Source of the DNA: CAVPMW01 sp963706515
GTDB taxonomy: Bacteria; Chloroflexota; Anaerolineae; Anaerolineales; UBA4823
DNA length: 64,000 nucleotides
Direction: 5' to 3'
NCBI GenBank assembly: GCA_963706515.1
Contig: CAVPMW010000006.1
Coordinates: forward strand, 191,596-255,595
Shown here: positions 18,916 to 28,382 of the stretch, piece by piece
How the letters are laid out: every line of letters begins with the position of its first letter
How positions within the stretch are numbered: the first letter of the stretch is position 1
Made by a program: the position numbers and the translations under genes
Notes under the pieces: model-generated
Seen by the model: the letters and a program-made list of their open reading frames with translations, nothing else
Told to the model about the DNA's origin: nothing
Database searches by the model: none

Positions 18916-20660
18916 ATGCCAACCGAATCTACGAAGTTTACCAACCAACAGCTCGCCGATATTTTTACGCTCATCGGCGACTTGCTCGAGATCAAAGGCG
19001 AGATCATCTACAAGACGCTGGCTTACCGCAAGGCGGCCGATTCGCTTACCAGCCAGGGACGCCAGGTGTACGACATCTGGCAGGAAGGCGGAAAGCTGAC
19101 CGAGATCCCTGGGGTGGGCAAGGCCATCGCCGATAAGATCGATGAGCTTTTCCGCACCGGACAGCTCGCTTACCTGGAACGCCTGAAGCAGGAGATACCG
19201 GTCACGCTGGTCGAGCTGCTGCGGGTCCCGGACGTAGGTCCTAAGAAGGCAGCCTTGTTCTGGAAGCAGGCTGGTGTTACCGACCTGGCCAGCCTGGAGA
19301 CCGCGGCGCGCGCCGGGCGGCTACGCAACCTGCCGGGGATGGGCGATAAGTCTGAAGCCAAGATCATCGCCGGGATCGAAGCGTACAAGCGGCGCGGCGA
19401 CCGCGTGCCGCTGGGCAAGGCATGGCCTTTTGCCCAGCAGATGCTGGCTTACCTGGCGCAGGCGCCGGGTGTGGAGAAAACCTCCATTGGCGGCAGCCTG
19501 CGGCGCATGCGCAGCACCGTGGGCGACCTGGACCTGCTGGCAGCCGCCGCGGACTCTTCCGGGGTGATGCAGGCGTTCGTCAGCCACCCGCAGGTGATGG
19601 CGGTGATCGCCGGGGGGAGACCAAAGCCAGCGTCGAGTTCGACAATAACCTGCGCGCCCAGCTCTGGGTCCACCCGCCGGAGCGCTTCGGCACAGCCCTG
19701 CAGTACGCCACCGGCTCCAAAGACCACAACGTGCGGCTGCGCGAGCTGGCTCTCAAGAAAGGGCTCTCGCTCTCCGACCAGGCCTTCCTCAAAGAGGATG
19801 GCACGGAGCTGCTCGTCGCCGACGAGGAGGGGGTTTACGCCACCCTGGGCCTGCCCTGGATCCCGCCTGAGCTGCGCGAGGACCACGGCGAAGTGGAAGC
19901 TGCCCTGGCAGGGCGCTTGCCACGCTTGATCGAGGTCGGCGACATTCACGCCGACCTGCATGCCCATTCCACCTGGAGCGACGGTGAGCTTTCGATCCGT
20001 GAGATGGCGGAGGCAGCCATAAAGCGCGGCCACCGAGTGTTGGCAATCACCGACCATTCGGGCAGCCTGGGGGTGGCTGGCGGGCTTTCGGAGGAAGACC
20101 TGGGCCGCCAGCGCATGGAGATCGAAGCCGTGCGGAAGGAGATGCAGGACCGGATTATCCTGCTGCAAGGCACGGAGGTCGAGATCCGCGCCGACGGCAG
20201 CCTGGATTATTCGGACGAAGCCCTGGCGAAGCTGGACATGGTGATCGCCTCGCTGCACACCAGCCTGCGCCAGCCCCGCCAGCAAGTCACCGAGCGCCTG
20301 ATCCGGGCCATCCGCAACCCGCACGTGGATATCATCGGGCATCCTACCGGACGCCTGTTCCCCGCCCGGGAGGGCGCTGACCTGGACATGGAGGCGGTAT
20401 TCCAGGCGGCTGCCGAAAGCGGGGTGGCGTTGGAGATGAACGCACATCCGGACCGCCTCGACCTGGATGACGTGCATGCCCGCCGGGCAGCCGGGCTGGG
20501 CATTCCGCTCAGCATTAACACGGATGCCCATTCAGCCAGCAACCTGGACCTGCTCTTCTTCGGGGTGGCGACTGCTCGCCGGGGCTGGGTGGAGCCGGGA
20601 TCAGTGATCAACACCTGGGAGCCATCCCGCCTGCTGGAGTGGCTGCACTCACGGGGGTGA
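18916..20660 (+). CDS. polX: DNA polymerase/3'-5' exonuclease PolX (frameshifted)
   Basis: About 580 residues, the usual length of bacterial PolX. The N-terminal helix-hairpin-helix polymerase part includes LTEIPGVGKAIADKIDEL, VPDVGPKKAALFW and the nucleotidyl-transfer block GGSLRRMRSTVGDLDLL with the metal-binding Asp pair. The C-terminal PHP exonuclease has DLHAHSTWSDGELSI, ITDHSG, GTEVEIRADG and HPTGRL. Near 19,618 one G is missing from a G run, shifting frame; joining the two halves gives VIAGGETKASVEF. It acts in DNA gap repair. Confidence 0.93.
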
Positions 20661-20725
20661 TAAACCTCGTTCTGATCATCTGGTACAATACGGCACTAAA
20701 CCCTGAAACATCGAGAGAGTCCATC

Positions 20726-21893
20726 ATGCAGGTCTTGACTGTCGATATCGGTACCGGAACGCAAGATATCTTTCTTTACGACTCCCGGCTTGATCTTGAA
20801 AACGGCTACAAGCTGGTCCTCCCTTCGCCTACCATGATCATCCACCGCAGGCTGCGCGAGGCTACCCGCCGGCGTGAGGCTGTTCTGCTGAGCGGAGTGA
20901 CCATGGGCGGGGGTCCCAGCGCCTGGGCTGCCGAGGACCACGTCCGCGCCGGATTGGCCCTCTATGCTACCCCGGATGCGGCGCGCTCCTTCAATGACGA
21001 CCTGACCGCCGTCGAGGCGATGGGGGTGCGCGTGGTCAGCGACGATGAAGCCGCGCACCTGCCGCAAAATGTAAAGCGCTTGTGGCTGCGCGATTTCGAT
21101 TACGGCACGATCCGCCGGGCGCTGGAGCTGTTCTCTACGCCCCTGGATGACCTGGCGGCAGTTGCCGTGGCGGTGTTCGATCACGGCAATGCTCCACCGG
21201 ATGTCTCCGACCGCAAATTTCGCTTCGATTACCTCGACGAGCGCATCCGCTCGGACAACCGGTTGAGCGCCTTCGCCTACCTCGACAGCCAGGTCCCCAC
21301 CAGTATGACCCGGCTGCAGGCGGTGGTGGGCAGCGCCCGCCAGGACCCGCCGACTTTACCTGACAAGGTACCCCTGATCATAATGGATACAGCGCCAGCA
21401 GCGGTGCTGGGAGCGACCTACGACCTGCGGGTTGCCTCCCGCAGTCGCAATCTGATTGCCAATGTGGGCAACTTTCACACCCTGGCTTTCCGCCTGGGAC
21501 CAGGCGGGATCGAAGGCGTATTCGAGCACCACACCGGGCTGATCGACCTGCCCCGCCTGGAGGCGCTGCTCTCAGCTTTAGCTTCCGGACGCCTGACCAA
21601 CGCCGAGGTGTTTCGGGGACCAGGGGCACGGAGCACTGATCTATGACCCGCAGCCGCTGTCCCTGGAAGAGGGCGGTTTCGGAGTGGCGGTCACCGGGCC
21701 GCGCCGCAGGCTGATGGCGGAATCCAGCCTGCGCCCATACTATGCTGTTCCCTTCGGGGATATGATGATCGCCGGCTGCATCGGCCTGCTCAGCGCTACC
21801 GCCGACCTGCTGCCCAATCTGGCTGAGCCGATCCATGCCTCATTATTCGGGAAAGCCGCCAGCGCACAGGCACCCTGGGATATCTACCGTTGA
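20726..21893 (+). CDS. DUF1786 family protein (frameshifted)
   Basis: About 389 residues from ATG 20726. The start VLTVDIGTGTQDIFLYD resembles an ASKHA-type phosphate loop and is diagnostic of DUF1786, a family often annotated loosely as pyruvate formate-lyase activating-related. VIMDTAPAAVLGA, NVGNFHTLAF and the C-terminal YAVPFGDMMIAGCIGLLSA also belong to the family. Near 21,620 an indel shifts the frame; the second part supplies the C-terminus. The biochemical function is unknown; I do not assign one. Confidence 0.75.
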
Positions 21894-21929
21894 AAAGCCA
21901 GCCGGGCGCGCTCTGCCTGGAAAGATACA

Positions 21930-22772
21930 TTACCCCTGGTCGGCCGGGATGGTTTTAATGCGGATCTCGACCGGAGCTACCGAGCGGTGGAGCGGGGCAG
22001 AGAGCAGCCTGGCGAACATGCCCAGCGGGCTGGTGAGGCTGACCAGCAGCCCGGTCTTGCCGTCCGTAGCTGCTGAGGCCAGCCAGACGGCCTTTTGAGC
22101 AGGGACTTCCGCTGGCCTGGCGAGCAGGCGCACTACCGCCGGGAAGCGCTCCAGGCGCTCCTGCGAGCCTTCCACCACCTCCACATTCGTTAATAGATCG
22201 GTCAGCACCATACCGGGATTGAAAGCGAACACGCCTACGCCGCTGCCTTGGGTTTCGTCCGCCAGCGCCAGGGTGAAGGAGCGCACCCAGGCTTTGCTGG
22301 AGGCGTAGGCATTCTGGTAAGGGACTGGATTGCGGAAGCCGTGACCCAGTAAGTTGATCAGCTTGCCGGAGCGCTGGGGCAGGAAATGTTTGAGTGCGAC
22401 GCGCGCCCCGTAATAGACGCCCAGGATGTTGGTCTGGACGACCTGGTTGAAAGCCTGCGGGCTGATCTCCAGGGTCGGACCATAGGGACCTGCCGTGCCG
22501 GCGTTGTTCACCCAAATGTCGATCCGCCCGAACGCCTGAACAGCCAGCTCTGCCAGGGCTTCCACTTCTTCCAGCCTGCCCACGTCCACTGCCTTTCCGC
22601 GGGCGTCAGCCCCGTGGTCAGCCAGATCACGGACTGCCTGATCGACGGCTTCAGCCGAGCGGGAAGCTACCACCACGGCTGCTCCCTCGGCGGCGTAAGC
22701 CTGGGCGATCGCCAGCCCCAGCCCGCGCGTCCCGCCGGTGATCACGGCGACTTTATCTTGTAAGTTGCCCAT
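21930..22772 (-). CDS. SDR family oxidoreductase
   Basis: 280 residues starting at MGNLQDKVAVITGG; a further upstream Met (22,784) is possible. NAD(P) motif VITGGTRGLGLAIAQAYA, WVNNAG, the active-site Y-x3-K in NAYASSKAWVRSF, and FNPGMVLTDLL. The C-terminal 40 residues contain a hydrophobic stretch (GLLVSLTSPLGMFARLLSA) not usual in FabG, which hints at membrane contact. Substrate unknown. It converges with the DUF1786 gene. Confidence 0.86.
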   Translation of the reverse strand: MGNLQDKVAVITGGTRGLGLAIAQAYAAEGAAVVVASRSAEAVDQAVRDLADHGADARGKAVDVGRLEEVEALAELAVQAFGRIDIWVNNAGTAGPYGPTLEISPQAFNQVVQTNILGVYYGARVALKHFLPQRSGKLINLLGHGFRNPVPYQNAYASSKAWVRSFTLALADETQGSGVGVFAFNPGMVLTDLLTNVEVVEGSQERLERFPAVVRLLARPAEVPAQKAVWLASAATDGKTGLLVSLTSPLGMFARLLSAPLHRSVAPVEIRIKTIPADQG

Positions 22773-22858
22773 GCTGCCTCTCAATAGTTGCCTGACAGAT
22801 AACTGGCGAAATCATTATGGTCAGATAATTTCTGTAAGTCAATAATATTTAAAATGGA

Positions 22859-23289
22859 ACCACAGATCAACACAGATGTACACGGATATATTTTTTAATT
22901 AGCAAATCTCTTAACCTCCACTCGGCGGGCTCCAAAGTTTATCAACAAGCAGAGCCGCAGCTGGGTGGCTTTCAGATAATTCAAGCATTGGGCGTAATGG
23001 GATTCATCAAGATTTTTGACGACCTTTAATTCAACCAGCACACAACCCTCGACCAACAGGTCGCTAATAAACTCGCCAACCAGGACGCCGTCATACAAGA
23101 CCTGGATAGGGTGCTGCTGGACAACATTCAAACCAGACTTTCTCAGTTCATAAACAAGGGCATTCTCGTACACCTTTTCAAAAAATCCAGACCCCAATGT
23201 GTTTCCAACTTTATAGGCACATCCGATGATTTTTTCTGTAATTGGGTTAAGTTCTACCATCTGTGAAAATCTGTGTTGATCTGTGGTCA
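22859..23289. mobile_element. Inverted-repeat-bounded unit carrying a GxxExxY gene
   Basis: ACCACAGATCAACACAGAT at 22859-22877 is repeated exactly in inverted orientation at 23271-23289; the match extends to 29 bases per side (22859-22887 and 23261-23289) with three mismatches. The arms contain the tandem-like motif CACAGAT. The right arm encodes the first residues of the enclosed gene, and the left arm lies just after its stop. The unit resembles a small mobile or domesticated cassette, but no transposase is present. Confidence 0.6.
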
Positions 23290-23290
23290 T
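22895..23290 (-). CDS. GxxExxY family protein (PD-(D/E)XK nuclease-like)
   Basis: 131 residues. NPITEKIIGCAYKVGNTLG leads to GSGFFEKVYENALVYEL, the family signature, and then FISDLLVEGCVLVELKVV, which has the Asp followed by E-x-K of the PD-(D/E)XK fold. It ends with LRLCLLINFGARRVEVKRF. Family members are widespread small proteins of unknown role, predicted nucleases. The first ten or so residues (TTDQHRFSQ) are encoded by the flanking inverted repeat, so the true start may be the Met at residue 11. AT-richer than its neighbours, suggesting transfer. Confidence 0.82.
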   Translation of the reverse strand: MTTDQHRFSQMVELNPITEKIIGCAYKVGNTLGSGFFEKVYENALVYELRKSGLNVVQQHPIQVLYDGVLVGEFISDLLVEGCVLVELKVVKNLDESHYAQCLNYLKATQLRLCLLINFGARRVEVKRFAN

Positions 23291-23533
23291 ATTTTTTCCT
23301 TCATGTAAATAGAATCCCCATTATCATGTTCACTTACAGGAATGGTTATTCTCATCTCGAGACCATTCCACTCTTTGCGAGAATCATTACAAGGTGTATT
23401 GCTACACAGTTTACTCCAAAATTTCGCATGACATGGTTAACCAATTTTTTCCATCTATCTGCATCATGTAATACATTCTTCACAATTTGGATGACCCCGC
23501 TCTGATATAATCTGCTCGCAAGGAGATAAAACG

Positions 23534-24172
23534 ATGTTCGACAGCATATTCCACCGGCGCGAGGACGAGAAGCGCTTCGCCGAAGAAGGGCGCCTGCCTC
23601 CGGGGCAGTCCGTCACCCAGAAGTTTCCCGTGCTGCACTACGGCCCGGTGCCGCGCTTCAACCCGGCAACGTGGGACCTGCGCATGTGGGGCGAGGTGGA
23701 GCAGGAAGTCCATTGGACCTGGGATGAGTTCAATAAATTACCGCGCTCCCGGCTTAAGATGGATATCCACTGCGTCACGCGCTGGAGCAAGTTCGATACT
23801 GAGTGGGAGGGCGTCTCGGTGCGCACGCTGGTCGATCAGGGGCTGGTCAAGCTGAAGCCCAGCGCGAAATTTGTCATGCAGCACGCCGAGTACGGCTTTA
23901 CCGTCAACCTGTCGCTGGAGGTGGTGCTGGGGGATAACTTCCTGATGGCCACCCACTTCAACGGCGAGCCGATCAGCCCGGACCACGGCTACCCGCTGCG
24001 CGGCGTGGTAGGCTTTATCCCCGGGCGCGAAGATTTGGTGACGCCTTATTTCTGGAAGGGCGCCAAGTGGCTGCGCGGTCTGGAGTTCATGGCGCGCGAC
24101 CGCAGGGGATTCTGGGAGCAAGCCGGCTACCACAACGAAGCCGACGTGTGGAAAGAGGAACGTTTCTGGTAA
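23534..24172 (+). CDS. Sulfite oxidase-like molybdopterin-dependent oxidoreductase
   Basis: 212 residues. PVLHYGPVPRFNPATWDLRMWGEV begins the fold; KMDIHCVTRWSKFDTEWEGV carries the Cys that ligates molybdenum; HAEYGFTVNLSLEVVLGD, then DHGYPLRGVVGFIPGRE and KGAKWLRGLEFM complete the Mo-cofactor domain. No signal peptide or haem domain, so it is a cytosolic single-domain member. AAGGAG and a TATAAT-like -10 (near 23,506) lie upstream. The substrate is unknown. The following small membrane protein may be an accessory. Confidence 0.88.
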   Translation: MFDSIFHRREDEKRFAEEGRLPPGQSVTQKFPVLHYGPVPRFNPATWDLRMWGEVEQEVHWTWDEFNKLPRSRLKMDIHCVTRWSKFDTEWEGVSVRTLVDQGLVKLKPSAKFVMQHAEYGFTVNLSLEVVLGDNFLMATHFNGEPISPDHGYPLRGVVGFIPGREDLVTPYFWKGAKWLRGLEFMARDRRGFWEQAGYHNEADVWKEERFW

Positions 24173-24190
24173 GCAGCTGAGCAGAGCGGC

Positions 24191-24508
24191 GTGATCGATT
24201 GGTACGGTGTGGCAGTGAACGGGCTGTGGATCATGGGGTGCGCCCTGGCGCTGGGCACGTTGAGCTACGCCAGCTGGCAGGCCTCGCTGAGCCAGCAGAA
24301 GCTGCGCACCCGGCTCGAATCCACCGGCGAGCAGGTCTCACTCTTATTGGCTGCTTTCCTGGTGTGCGCCGGGCTGTTTGGGACGGCTGAGAGCCTGATC
24401 GCCCGTCTGCTGTGGGCGGTTTTAGCGCTGGCAGCCCTCGCCCAGCTTGGCTGGGAGCTGCTGCGCAGCAAACGCAGCCCCGGAGAGCAGGGTAGAGACC
24501 GGACATAA
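24191..24508 (+). CDS. Small membrane protein of unknown function
   Basis: 105 residues from GTG 24191. Three hydrophobic segments at about 8-25, 47-62 and 69-87 (GLWIMGCALALGTLSYASW; VSLLLAAFLVCAGLFG; LLWAVLALAALAQLGW) and a charged C-terminus. It begins 19 bases after the molybdopterin enzyme and is probably co-transcribed. I do not recognise the family. Confidence 0.6.
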   Translation: MIDWYGVAVNGLWIMGCALALGTLSYASWQASLSQQKLRTRLESTGEQVSLLLAAFLVCAGLFGTAESLIARLLWAVLALAALAQLGWELLRSKRSPGEQGRDRT

Positions 24509-24550
24509 GGCATTAGTCACTCAGAATTAATCTATCAGAGCTATCCAGAA

Positions 24551-24612
24551 ATCCATTTTTCCGAATTTTCTCCATAAGCCGCCGCAGGTGGCTGAAAAGG
24601 GAAAATTCGGGA
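24551..24612. repeat. Hairpin remnant between convergent genes (repeat family, possible bidirectional terminator)
   Basis: CCGAATTTTC at 24561-24570 pairs with GAAAATTCGG at 24601-24610; inside is a smaller AGCCGCC/GGTGGCT hairpin. The left flank ATCCATTTTTCCGAATT equals the right edge of the 13.9-kb palindrome, and the internal GCCGCCGCAG also occurs there. It lies between a plus-strand and a minus-strand stop. Confidence 0.55.
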
Positions 24613-24616
24613 TGTG

Positions 24617-25579
24617 TCACGCTTGATCATTATCTGCGGCTTTCAGGGGGATTTTGCTGGTCTCGCCGCGCTTGATCTGGAAGGCATCGAAATCGCGCGC
24701 GACCACCGTGTCGGGGAATATCTGGCGGGCTTCGGCGAGCACATCGCGCTCGCGGTAGCGCCGGGAGAGGTGGGTGAGGATAAGCTGGCGCACGCCGGCC
24801 TGTACCGCCAGCTCGGCTGCCATGCGGGCAGTGAGATGGGCGAAATCTGCGGCCATCTGGGCTTCTTCGTCCAGGTAAGTGGCCTCGATCACCAGCGCAT
24901 CGGCATCCCGGCAGAAGGGCAGCAGGTCGCTGGTGCGCCCGGCGTCGCCCACGTGCACCAGGCGCGTGCCGGGTCGCTCTGCTCCCAGCACCTGCTCGGG
25001 AGCAATGCTGCGCCCGTCGGGCAGGCTGACCACCCGACCAGCGACCAGGGCGCGGCGCCAGGGACCGGGCGGGATCTCCAGGGCAGCAGCTTTCTCGGGT
25101 AAGAAGGGGCGCCGCGGGTGCTCGTCGAACAAAAAGCCGAAGCAGTCCGGGCCGCGGTGGTAGACCGGGAAGGCCGTGATGGCAAAGTCATCCCCGCTGA
25201 AGATGACCCCTTCTTTGATCTCGACCAGACTGATTTCCATAGGCGGGCGTGCGCCGCGCAACACCACCCCAAAGAGCAGGTCGTGGATGCGCTCGAGAGC
25301 CCAGCCTCCGGCATAGATCTCCAGCGCGTCGATCGTCTCCCAGCGTGAGAAAGTGGAAAGCAGCCCCGCCAGCCCCAGGATGTGGTCCAGATGACCGTGG
25401 GTGATCAGGATGCGGTTCAGGCGTTTGAAACCCAGGCCAGAGGGCATGATCTGGCGCTGGGTACCCTCGCCGCAATCCACCAGGAAGCGGTACTCGTCGT
25501 GCATTATCACCTGGGCGGAGAGCCCGCGGTGCACGGAGGGGGCGGAAGCGGAGGTGCCGAGGAAGACAATCTCAAACAA
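24617..25579 (-). CDS. rnz: Ribonuclease Z (metallo-beta-lactamase fold)
   Basis: About 320 residues. I place the start at a TTG (25,579) because the family begins FEIVFLGTSASAPS; the open frame continues to ATG 25,678 but that extension is unlike the family. The zinc motif THGHLDHILGLAGLLSTF is present, with FPVYHRGPDCFGF, VHVGDAGRTSDLLPF and the final ILTHLSRRY. It processes the 3' end of tRNA precursors. Intact. The start is the only uncertain point because no clear ribosome site precedes either choice. Confidence 0.9.
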   Translation of the reverse strand: MFEIVFLGTSASAPSVHRGLSAQVIMHDEYRFLVDCGEGTQRQIMPSGLGFKRLNRILITHGHLDHILGLAGLLSTFSRWETIDALEIYAGGWALERIHDLLFGVVLRGARPPMEISLVEIKEGVIFSGDDFAITAFPVYHRGPDCFGFLFDEHPRRPFLPEKAAALEIPPGPWRRALVAGRVVSLPDGRSIAPEQVLGAERPGTRLVHVGDAGRTSDLLPFCRDADALVIEATYLDEEAQMAADFAHLTARMAAELAVQAGVRQLILTHLSRRYRERDVLAEARQIFPDTVVARDFDAFQIKRGETSKIPLKAADNDQA

Positions 25580-25617
25580 GGGAGGCAGCTTTCTTACACA
25601 AATCGGGGGTTTTAGTT

Positions 25618-25727
25618 GTGATTGGCCGAAAATTATTTTACCAAATCGGTTTTTAGAACGGCCAATCACTAAGAGCAAACCGCTAATCAGAGATCCTTTG
25701 AATTTAGAATACTTATAGCGGTTTGCT
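25618..25727. repeat. Two consecutive inverted repeats upstream of rnz
   Basis: GTGATTGGCC (25618-25627) pairs with GGCCAATCAC (25660-25669), and AGCAAACCGCTA (25674-25685) pairs with TAGCGGTTTGCT (25716-25727). Loops are about 30 bases and AT-rich. They lie in the 300-bp gap between rnz and ftsK, which are divergent, so promoters for both should be here. The GTGATTGGC motif recurs near 30,489. Role unknown. Confidence 0.45.
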
Positions 25728-25879
25728 ATTGTACCTCATCTTGAGCGGGAGATTCCTGCACTGGCACGCAGATTGCACTCCCCTTATAGTCTGGGCGGCC
25801 TGAAGACTCGCCTGGCAGATCATGTGTGCTATAATCCTCGACGGCAGCGCACGCTTTTCAAGCGTGCACTTATCCACAG

Positions 25880-28376
25880 ATGGCTATCAAGAAGACTTCC
25901 AAGAGTAAAAGCCAGCCGAAAGTACCTTCCTCGCCGCCTGCAAAGGGAAAGGGAAGCCCCACAGCCTCGCGCGGCATGGGGAGCTCCAGAACGGCGAGAG
26001 GCATTGCCCGCTCTGCCCGCCCTGGTCCGCTGACCCGCGCCTCCATCTGGCTGCGCGGCTTGCGCGGGGGCAGTAAGGCCGGGGGCAATAAAGCGTCTCG
26101 CTCTAAAATCGGCGGCTCTGCCAGCGCCGGACGCTCCGCCAGTGCGCCGCCTGCCAAGGGCAAGCCTGCGCCCCCTCCGGCGCGCAGCGGACTTTCGCTC
26201 GATCGCAAGCTGGATATCATCGGCATCGTCCTGGTGGTCATCGGCCTGCTGACCCTGCTCAGCCTGGTCTCGCAGAGGAACAGCATCTGGACGGGGGGCT
26301 GGGTGCGCTTGCTCGGACGGGTCTTCGGTCTGGGGATGTACCTGTTCCCCCTGGCTCTGCTGGCAGGGGGCGGCTGGCTGGTGCTGCGCAACTTCGAGCG
26401 GGTGCCGCGTCTGGCGGCAGAGCGGGTCATCGGCATCCTGCTGCTGTTCACCAACCTGTTGGCCTGGCTGCACCTGGGGATGGCAACCTATACTCGCCTC
26501 CAGGTTTTCGATCTGGCTCAGGCCGGCCGCGGCGGGGGATATCTGGGCGCGGCGGTGATAGGCGGTCTGGAAGCAGGGCTGGGGCTGGCAGGCGCAGTCA
26601 CAGTGCTGCTCGGCTGGCTGCTGATCGGCCTGGCGCTGACCCTGGACGTCTCGGTGCTGGACCTGTTCGGCTGGATCCCGCCGCTCATCCAGCGCCTGCA
26701 AGACGGCGTGATCGAGAGGGTCGAAGCGCGCCGCGAGGGCAGTCTGCCAGCCAGACCCGCGGGCGACCTGTCCGTGGACGGCAGCTACTACACGCGAGAA
26801 GCCCCCAGCTCGCCGGAGGCTGGCGGCTTGCAGCCGGGGGGCATGCAGCCCATGCCGGCGATGCGAACTTTGCCTGAAGGGCCGGCTTATATCCTGCCCG
26901 CGATTGCTGACATTCTTGAGCCCGGTGCGGAGGTCGATTTCGATGATGAGATCGACCGCAGCCGGGCGCGCGTGATCGAAGAGACCCTGGCCTCCTTTGG
27001 AGCGCCAGCCCACGTGGTGGAGATCAACCGCGGTCCGACCATTACCCAGTTCGGGGTCGAGCCGGATTTTGTCGAGGCGCGCGGCGGGCAGAAGGTGCGG
27101 GTGCGCGTCGGCAAGATCGCCTCTCTGGTGGACGACCTGGCGCTGGCGCTCTCTGCCCGCACGATCCGCATCCAGGCGCCGGTCCCCGGCAAAAGCTTTG
27201 TAGGTATCGAAGTGCCGAACGACGAAATCGCCCTGGTGGCGCTGCGGGACGTAATGGAAAGCGAAGCCTTCAAGCGGCTGCGCTCCCCACTGCGGTTTGC
27301 CCTGGGTCAAAACGTGGCTGGAAACGCCGTGGCTGCCGACCTGGCAGCCATGCCCCACCTGCTGGTTGCGGGGGCTACAGGCTCCGGGAAATCGGTGTGT
27401 GTAAACGCTTTGATCTGCGACCTGCTGTTGAACAATACCCCCGACGACCTGCGCCTGATCATGGTGGACCCCAAGCGGGTCGAATTGACCGGTTATAACG
27501 GCATCCCACACCTGCTGGCTCCGGTGGTGGTGGAGATGGAGCGGGTGGTGGGAGCGCTGGGGTGGATCATCCGCGAGATGGACCTGCGCTACCGCAAGCT
27601 GGCTGAGGCGGGCTGCCGCAACATCCAGGATTACAACACCAAGATGCCCGGACGCGGCGTTAAAAAGCTGCCCTTACCTGGTGATGATTATCGACGAGCT
27701 GGCTGACCTGATGCTGCTCGCCCCGGATGAGACCGAGCGCAGCATCACCCGGCTGGCACAGCTGGCGCGTGCCACCGGCATCCATCTGGTGATCGCTACC
27801 CAGCGCCCGTCGGTGGACGTTGTGACCGGGCTGATCAAAGCCAACTTCCCGGCGCGCATCGCCTTTGCGGTGGCCTCGGGCGTAGACAGCCGGGTCATCC
27901 TGGACCAGCCCGGCGCGGAACGCCTGCTCGGGCGCGGCGATATGCTCTTCCAGGCTCCCGACGCGCCGGCGCCGGTAAGGCTCCAAGGGGTGTTCGTCTC
28001 CGATGCTGAGATCCACAACCTGGTCAGCTACTGGCAGCAGTTCTCCGGTCCGGGAGCCAGCCCGGGGATTGCCGCTGAAGGAATCGTCGACGCCCGTCTG
28101 CCCGGCATACCGCTCAAGCAAATGGCCATGTGGGATGACGAGCAGGGTGAGACGGAAGAAGACCCGATGATGCCCGAAGCCATAGACCTGATCCGCCGGG
28201 AGGGGAGAGCCTCGGTCTCGATGCTGCAGCGCCGTCTGCGCATCGGCTACACCCGCTCCGCGCGCCTCATCGAGGAGATCGAAGCGCGCGGCATCATTGG
28301 CCCTCCAGAGCCCGGCTCAGGTGTGCGCGCCGTGCTGGATTATGGCCCGGCAGCTCCGCCCGCAAACGAATCCTGA
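25880..28376 (+). CDS. ftsK: DNA translocase FtsK/SpoIIIE (frameshifted)
   Basis: About 830 residues. A basic Ser/Lys/Pro N-terminus precedes four membrane helices (about 115-260), then a linker and the motor: Walker A VAGATGSGKSVCVNALI, RLIMVDPKRVEL, GYNGIPHLL, and in the second frame VMIIDELADLML (Walker B) and RLAQLARATGIHLVIATQRPS. A C-terminal gamma winged helix (SVSMLQRRLRIGYTRSARLIEEIE) for chromosome recognition ends the protein. One extra T near 27,675 splits the frames. It moves DNA through the division septum. Confidence 0.95.
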
Positions 28377-28382
28377 TTCCGC

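Noticed and set aside
25829..27511. 560-codon minus-strand frame over ftsK
   Set aside because: Low-complexity His/Gln/Ala product with no recognisable fold; ftsK motifs on the plus strand are complete.
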